Below are positions 9,298 to 13,063 of a DNA stretch of 13,063 bases, one piece after another (position 1 is the stretch's first letter; each line of letters opens with the position of its first letter). The position numbers were made by a program, and so were the translations under genes. Source of the DNA: Periconia sp. R9002 (taxonomy: Eukaryota > Ascomycota > Dothideomycetes > Pleosporales > Periconiaceae). The stretch lies in assembly GCA_023627715.1 (NCBI GenBank), contig JAMAHW010000259.1, positions 1 through 13,063 of the forward strand, written 5' to 3'. The notes beneath the pieces are model-generated. The model worked only from the letters and a program-made list of their open reading frames with translations. It was not told the origin of the DNA and did not search any database.

Positions 9298-9330
9298 TGT
9301 TACGGCTGTGCCTCACAGAATTACTCTTGG

Positions 9331-9369
9331 CACTCATGGTGAGTGTAGTTTTGATAATTACCATGAGTG
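9331..9369. repeat. 10-bp perfect inverted repeat in LTR (U3)
   Basis: CACTCATGGT at 9331-9340 is matched by its exact reverse complement ACCATGAGTG at 9360-9369, with a 19-base loop. It is the first of four inverted repeats in U3. It could form a hairpin or be a paired protein-binding site. Confidence 0.85.
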
Positions 9370-9423
9370 GCACTATGCAGATGAAGACTGGGATCTTGGA
9401 CCCGAAGCAGATCATAACATGGA

Positions 9424-9447
9424 CACGTGATGAGGAGGTCACGTGAC
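9424..9447. repeat. Inverted CACGTG boxes in LTR (U3)
   Basis: CACGTGA at 9424-9430 faces TCACGTG at 9439-9445. The second lies in the 10-bp palindrome GTCACGTGAC (9438-9447). CACGTG is the E-box bound by bHLH regulators of the Cbf1/Pho4/USF type in fungi. A promoter role is plausible but inferred. TGACGTCT at 9444-9451 resembles a partial CRE/bZIP site. Confidence 0.7.
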
Positions 9448-9519
9448 GTCTCTGTGGCTCTGCGACCACAGAGACACAGAGCTGTCTCCGTGACTCTGTC
9501 ACCACGGAGCAACAGAGCC
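9448..9519. repeat. 36-bp tandem duplication, each unit a hairpin (U3)
   Basis: Units at 9448-9483 and 9484-9519 match at 28 of 36 positions. Unit 1 folds as GTCTCTGTGG (9448-9457) with CCACAGAGAC (9466-9475), a 10-bp stem. Unit 2 folds as CTCCGTG (9486-9492) with CACGGAG (9503-9509), 7 bp. One difference is compensatory: the T-A pair 9453/9470 is C-G at 9489/9506. This suggests the hairpin matters, though one covarying pair is weak proof. Confidence 0.8.
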
Positions 9520-9535
9520 TTAGGAATTCTATTAG

Positions 9536-9542
9536 TATATAG
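9536..9542 (+). promoter_or_regulatory. TATA-like element of the LTR promoter
   Basis: TATATAG lies 238 bases into the LTR. At usual TATA-to-start distances transcription would begin near 9565-9580, which would be the start of R. That interval holds the ATCGTCAA sequence complementary to the base after the LTR (see the 9761-9768 entry). The start itself is not visible in sequence. Confidence 0.5.
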
Positions 9543-9760
9543 CAAGCACACATCACGCTCCTTAGATAGTCTTCATCGTCAATTCAATCTTTTGACCAAA
9601 GAGCTACCCTGCTTTCGACATCCACTGTTTGGAATCTATTGCATCGTGCTTATTGACGGTCACACACCCTACCGTTGTCCCGTGACATTGTACTTCCATT
9701 TACTCCCCTTGCGCACCACCCGGTATCCTGCTTCAAAGGCCTGAGCAGGACCCTAACAGT

Positions 9761-9768
9761 TTGACGAT
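9761..9768 (+). other. Candidate self-primer binding site
   Basis: TTGACGAT begins three bases after the LTR end, where the minus-strand primer binds in LTR retrotransposons. No TGG tRNA-CCA complement starts here. The 8 bases are the exact reverse complement of ATCGTCAA at 9575-9582, close to the predicted RNA 5' end. That is the layout of self-priming in Tf1-type elements. Eight bases is short and chance matches occur, so this is a proposal. Confidence 0.4.
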
Positions 9769-9789
9769 CGAGTATTGGGAGAGCGAAGC

Positions 9790-9795
9790 GTAAGT
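9790..9795 (+). promoter_or_regulatory. Perfect 5' splice-site match in the leader
   Basis: GTAAGT, the fungal intron donor consensus, lies between LTR end and Gag ATG. A branch-like CTAAAC follows at 9811-9816, too close to form an intron ending before the ATG. If used, it would have to join to an acceptor inside Gag-Pol. It may be chance. Confidence 0.2.
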
Positions 9796-9817
9796 AGCGC
9801 ACGGTCTAAGCTAAACA

Positions 9818-12800
9818 ATGGCACCAGGACAACAACCCGAGGGAGCAGCGGCTCCATCAGTGCGTTCGTCGGATGATACGGATTATCGACAAATGAAGGA
9901 AGCCATCCAGGCCTTAATGGCACAAAACAAGGTCCTGAAGGATGGTCTCGAACAAAACGAAGCACAACTCAAAGCAGTGCTGGGTGAGCAGCAAGAACAA
10001 TCGACACTCGTCCATCGGCTCCAGTTAAGCGCGACCAAGAAACCACCAAAACTTCCAACCATGGAAAAGTTCGATGGAACTCGGAACAAACTGAGACCTT
10101 TCTTGGCTGATGCTATGCTACATCTGGACATACAAGCAGCACACTTCGACACTGAGGAAAAGAAGGTAGCCTACGTAGCCATGCATCTCAAGGATAAGGC
10201 TATGAGGTGGTTCGAACCCTACTGGACGGATTACAGGACGTTCGCACCCGGAATGCGAAAACCGGAGACAGTCTTGATTTTCAGCGACTTCAACTACTTC
10301 ACCCAGAAACTCAAGGGGGTATTCGGAGATGAGAACATCCAACGACAATCTGCCGAAAGACTCCAGAAACTCAAACAAGAAAAGTCAGTACTCGACTATG
10401 TATCCATGTTTGAACAGTTGTCCATGAACACGGAATGGAACGAGCCATCCCTGATGTCCCGATTTTACGAAGGACTCAAGCCAGAAATCACTTACGAAAT
10501 GATTCGCATGGACAAGCCAACAACACTTGACGCACTTAAGAGACAAGCTCTAAGTGTGGATGATGAACTCCAGCAATGGAAAAAGAAGAAGACGTCATGG
10601 GGACACCGGAACCAGGATTACGGCGATCCAATGATCCTTGACGCGAACAAAGACGAGAAATCCAAGAAAAAGGAATTTGAATGCTTCAATTGTGGAAAGA
10701 AAGGCCACTATGCAAAAGACTGCAGAAGCAAGACCAAACCCAAGGACGATAAGAAGAAGGACCTTACATGCCACAGTTGTGGAAAGAAGGGACACTTCGC
10801 TCGAGACTGCTACAGCAAGAGGGCCAAAGAGAGCCAAGCTAAAAATACAGACAAGACTCCAGAAAGATCTGGGAACGAAGGATCCAGGGAAAAGATCGCG
10901 GCTAACAGCGAGCATGCCGGACTACACTGGACCTTTTGTTACAAGGACGACTGCCCGATTCACATTGAAGCCAAACAAGGAAATGGCTGGTTTCCAAGTG
11001 GAAAAAACGAAAAAATGGCAGCAAGTAAGGATAGGACCCGCGACTGGGTGGAATCTAGTAGAAAGATCGGTGAAGGGTCAGAGGACACCACCGAGTATCC
11101 TGTACCAACACCCTCCGCAACAGTAAAGGAGGAAGAATCGGAATCCTCAGAGGAAGGGAGTTCCAACGACGGCCAGTGGCACGAACCCAAACAACGCTAT
11201 TCAGGAGCGGTTTATGCAGAAGTCACGGAAGAAAGTGACCCAGGGAGCCAGGACAACTCCGGGAATTGGAGATTTGTTGAGAAGACCGGACCAGAAATGA
11301 CCCTTGAAGAAGCTTATGAAGAATGGAAAATACGACATCCATACAATACCAGATTCACATCGTTTCAGAACTGGTTGGAGAACGAATGCGTCGCAAAACG
11401 AGAAATGCCCACTCAAGCAGAGTGGAGGAAGCTATCGAAGCTTACGAAATGGATCAACGACGCACATACTCCCAGAAAGGTTGTTAAATACTATATTTTG
11501 GTACAAGACAAGCCAGGGGAAGACGAATACAAGAAGGGGGACGACCCTCGAGTTTGGATGGGACATCCTGCGCACCATGAAATAGCATGGGTATCATGCA
11601 TTGAAGCAAAATGCCAAATCCACATGATACCAAAAAAGAAGTATCAAGCCTGGCCGATCCGAAACAAGGAACAAGAGATCGATGTTATTACACGCGAGGA
11701 AGTCCATGGGTGGCACCCGAAGGACAGGTGGAAGGGGCACCTTATCCTCGAACCCGGACCAAATCTGCCACTACCATGCGTCATGGGCAGGCCATGGTAT
11801 GAATGTACAAACAGCAAATGCGCCAAGCATGTAGAAAAGAAGAAAAACGCCCGTTACTGGCCCAAGGATGAGAAACTCAAAGGGAATATGGGACCACACA
11901 TCATGACGAACGGGTTTTATCAAGGAAAAAGGATACGAATCATGGTTGACAGTGGAGCAACCAGAAATTTCATCTCCAAAACATTTGTTGAGAACCAAGG
12001 GATGAAGTACACGACAAAACAGTATCCACGACAACTTCACACCATAGAAGGAAACCCATTTCAGGAACCAATACGATTCGAGACAAAGCCATCAACGCTG
12101 GTATTGGAAGGACTCCAGCTTCACAACACAGTCATGGATATGACACAGATTGATGACGAGCAAGATGTTATCTTGGGAATGCCATGGCTGAAGGCAACAA
12201 ACCCTGACATCAACTGGCAAACGGGGAAAATCAGCTATCGACATGAACGGCTCCAAGCAAATATTGAGACCCACATTGGGAAATTCCCGGAAGAATACAA
12301 GAAATGGGAAAAGCTACTCCAGGAACCCGAAGGTTACCTTCCAGAACATAAACCATGGGATATCGAGATTGAACTGGAAGAAGGCAAAACCGCCGGATGG
12401 GGACCCATTTACCGAAAATCGGAAGAAGAGTCACGAATCGAAAGAGAGTACGTTGATTCAGCACTCAGAAGAGGATGGATCAGGCCATCAAAGTCACCAG
12501 TATCGCATGGAACAACATTTGCAGACAAGAAGGGGACCACCGAGAAACGGTTATGCGTAGACTACAGGAAGACGAACGCCATCACCAAGAAGAATCGATA
12601 CCCCTTACCATTAATAGCGAATCTCCAAGATCGGATGAGGAAAGCTACGATCTTCACGAAGTTAGACGTTACCAACGCATATCATCAGATTAGGATCAAG
12701 GAAGGCCATGAATGGAAAACGGCTTTCAGGACACAATACGGATTGTACGAGTACCAGGTTATGCCGTTTGGACTCACTAATGCACCTGCGGTGTTCCAAG

Positions 12801-13063
12801 ACAGAATCAACACGGTACTCAGGGAACACCTAGACGTTTTTGTGTTCGCGTACCTAGACGACATCCTGATATTCTCGGAAACTGAGGACGAACACGTACA
12901 ACATGTACACGAAGTTCTGAAGAGACTTGCGGAAAACCATCTGTTTCTAAAAATGAGGAAGTGCGAGTTTCACACTAAGAAAACCGACTTCTTAGGATTT
13001 GTGGTGGAACCAGGGAAACTAGGGATCGATCCACACAAAATCAAGCAGATCGAAGAATGGCCC
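9818..13063 (+). CDS. Gag-Pol polyprotein of element C (single frame, 3' incomplete)
   Basis: The frame is open for 1082 codons and leaves the window in frame. The ATG has A at -3 and G at +4; an in-frame TAA lies two codons upstream and no earlier leader ATG exists. Residues 23-70: predicted coiled coil. 78-275: capsid-type Gag with KFDGTR (84-89) and MRWF (129-132). 289-302 and 318-331: CCHC knuckles. 371-393, 591-613 and 660-682: W-C-C-H-K-P modules. 437-449: acidic, Ser-rich linker. 711-713: aspartic protease DSG, with ILG flap-side motif at 785-787. RT: VDYRK from 914, catalytic D950 in LDVTNAY, YLDD 1012-1015, DFLGFVV after it. All expected RT and protease catalytic residues are present. 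RNase H and integrase should follow outside. There is no stop or frameshift between Gag and Pol, unlike copies A and B. Residues 394-590 form a long insert between modules 1 and 2 of unrecognised function. Confidence 0.95.
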   Translation, partial: MAPGQQPEGAAAPSVRSSDDTDYRQMKEAIQALMAQNKVLKDGLEQNEAQLKAVLGEQQEQSTLVHRLQLSATKKPPKLPTMEKFDGTRNKLRPFLADAMLHLDIQAAHFDTEEKKVAYVAMHLKDKAMRWFEPYWTDYRTFAPGMRKPETVLIFSDFNYFTQKLKGVFGDENIQRQSAERLQKLKQEKSVLDYVSMFEQLSMNTEWNEPSLMSRFYEGLKPEITYEMIRMDKPTTLDALKRQALSVDDELQQWKKKKTSWGHRNQDYGDPMILDANKDEKSKKKEFECFNCGKKGHYAKDCRSKTKPKDDKKKDLTCHSCGKKGHFARDCYSKRAKESQAKNTDKTPERSGNEGSREKIAANSEHAGLHWTFCYKDDCPIHIEAKQGNGWFPSGKNEKMAASKDRTRDWVESSRKIGEGSEDTTEYPVPTPSATVKEEESESSEEGSSNDGQWHEPKQRYSGAVYAEVTEESDPGSQDNSGNWRFVEKTGPEMTLEEAYEEWKIRHPYNTRFTSFQNWLENECVAKREMPTQAEWRKLSKLTKWINDAHTPRKVVKYYILVQDKPGEDEYKKGDDPRVWMGHPAHHEIAWVSCIEAKCQIHMIPKKKYQAWPIRNKEQEIDVITREEVHGWHPKDRWKGHLILEPGPNLPLPCVMGRPWYECTNSKCAKHVEKKKNARYWPKDEKLKGNMGPHIMTNGFYQGKRIRIMVDSGATRNFISKTFVENQGMKYTTKQYPRQLHTIEGNPFQEPIRFETKPSTLVLEGLQLHNTVMDMTQIDDEQDVILGMPWLKATNPDINWQTGKISYRHERLQANIETHIGKFPEEYKKWEKLLQEPEGYLPEHKPWDIEIELEEGKTAGWGPIYRKSEEESRIEREYVDSALRRGWIRPSKSPVSHGTTFADKKGTTEKRLCVDYRKTNAITKKNRYPLPLIANLQDRMRKATIFTKLDVTNAYHQIRIKEGHEWKTAFRTQYGLYEYQVMPFGLTNAPAVFQDRINTVLREHLDVFVFAYLDDILIFSETEDEHVQHVHEVLKRLAENHLFLKMRKCEFHTKKTDFLGFVVEPGKLGIDPHKIKQIEEWP
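10682..10810 (+). other. Two CCHC zinc knuckles of element C nucleocapsid
   Basis: The knuckles are CFNCGKKGHYAKDC (residues 289-302) and CHSCGKKGHFARDC (318-331), separated by a Lys/Asp-rich spacer. All eight zinc ligands are present. The pair is the nucleocapsid RNA-binding region; copies A and B show only one knuckle. Confidence 0.95.
10928..10996 (+). other. W-C-C-H-K-P module 1, element C
   Basis: Residues 371-393: W371, C374, C379, H382, K386, F392, P393. H370 just before W371 could be a fourth metal ligand; copies A and B also have His there. The module lies shortly after the second zinc knuckle. Function unknown; a small zinc-binding fold is the inference. Confidence 0.75.
11588..11656 (+). 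other. W-C-C-H-K-P module 2, element C
   Basis: Residues 591-613: W591, C594, C599, H602, K606, W612, P613. The spacing is identical to module 1. Two His residues lie a few positions upstream (GHPAHHE). It is separated from module 1 by a 197-residue insert that copies A and B lack. Confidence 0.75.
11795..11863 (+). other. W-C-C-H-K-P module 3, element C
   Basis: Residues 660-682: W660, C663, C668, H671, K675, W681, P682, again with identical spacing. It ends about 28 residues before the protease DSG at 711. It is rich in Lys, which fits nucleic-acid contact but does not prove it. Confidence 0.75.

Larger units (their letters stand above)
9298..9758 (+). repeat. 5' LTR of element C (461 bp)
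   Basis: It starts TGTTACGG at 9298 and ends CCCTAACA at 9758, giving the 5-bp terminal inverted repeat TGTTA/TAACA. The left edge coincides with the abrupt end of RIP composition. It contains a cluster of perfect inverted repeats (9331-9519), a TATA-like element (9536-9542), and presumably R and U5 regions. The right edge is followed by a 59-nt leader and the Gag start. The 3' LTR is not in the window, so the boundaries rest on the termini and context. Confidence 0.88.
9298..13063 (+). mobile_element. Element C: intact-looking Ty3/gypsy LTR retrotransposon, 3' part outside window
   Basis: It has a 5' LTR, short leader, and a Gag-Pol frame with no stop, running out of the window after RT. 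CpA and TpG are plentiful, so it has not undergone RIP although it abuts RIP-mutated relatives. The LTR ends TGTTACG...CCTAACA resemble those of copies A and B, but LTR length, knuckle number (two versus one) and frame arrangement differ, so it is another family. RNase H, integrase and the 3' LTR lie beyond 13063, so autonomy cannot be judged. The plus and minus open frames at 9290-9744 lie in its LTR, and those overlapping Gag-Pol in other frames are shadows. Confidence 0.93.

Noticed and set aside
9290..9744. Open frames on both strands inside the element C LTR
   Set aside because: They coincide with inverted and tandem repeats in the LTR, which give long frames on both strands. No protein family was recognised, and the one at 9290 crosses the LTR boundary.
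9776..9790. tRNA-type primer binding site TGGGAGAGCG
   Set aside because: It starts 17 bases past the LTR end, farther than usual, and I could not match it to a known tRNA 3' end.
10595..11126. Overlapping antisense (10595-10915) and alternate-frame (10638-11126) open frames
   Set aside because: They are shadows of the Gag-Pol frame over the Lys-rich knuckle region; purine-rich coding sequence commonly leaves other frames open.

Overview
The window reads as transposon-rich, heterochromatin-like DNA from a filamentous ascomycete (Pezizomycotina). The evidence is repeat-induced point mutation (RIP). From base 1 to about 9297 both strands are almost stripped of CpA and TpG and flooded with TpA, while CpG, CpT and CpC persist. 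From 9298 onward the composition switches abruptly to ordinary coding DNA. No host gene, tRNA, rRNA or CRISPR array was found.

Layout. (1) Copy A, minus strand, 1-5294: a RIP-killed Ty3/gypsy LTR retrotransposon, with 5' LTR at 4945-5294, gag at about 4882-3050 and pol (protease, reverse transcriptase, RNase H, integrase) from about 3068 running off the left edge. (2) Copy B, minus strand, 5295-8738: a second, more heavily mutated member of the same family, with 5' LTR 8385-8738, gag and the first part of pol. Its pol stops at exactly the base where the copy A LTR ends, so copy A is nested inside copy B. (3) 8739-9297: RIP-altered AT-rich DNA without a recognisable gene. (4) Element C, plus strand, 9298 to the right edge: an unmutated Ty3/gypsy element of a different family, with a 461-bp 5' LTR (9298-9758), a 59-nt leader and one uninterrupted Gag-Pol reading frame of 1082 codons, still open where the window ends inside the RT/connection region.

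How the parts work. Gag forms the particle and binds RNA through CCHC knuckles, protease cuts the polyprotein, RT/RNase H copies the RNA, and integrase (seen only in copy A) inserts the cDNA. Copies A and B keep Gag and Pol in separate frames (Pol at -1) with an in-phase T TTT TTA heptamer at the junction, which suggests programmed -1 frameshifting. Element C makes Gag-Pol as one frame.

The most interesting signal is a small cysteine/histidine module between nucleocapsid and protease, W-x2-C-x4-C-x2-H-x3-K-x5-[F/W]-P. It occurs three times in element C with identical spacing. It can also be read three times in each RIP-damaged copy, where lost residues are nearly all changed as C-to-T or G-to-A predicts (C to Y, H to Y, P to L, W to stop). 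Other points are a possible self-priming signal and a cluster of perfect inverted repeats in the element C LTR, and frame-preserving indels between copies A and B.
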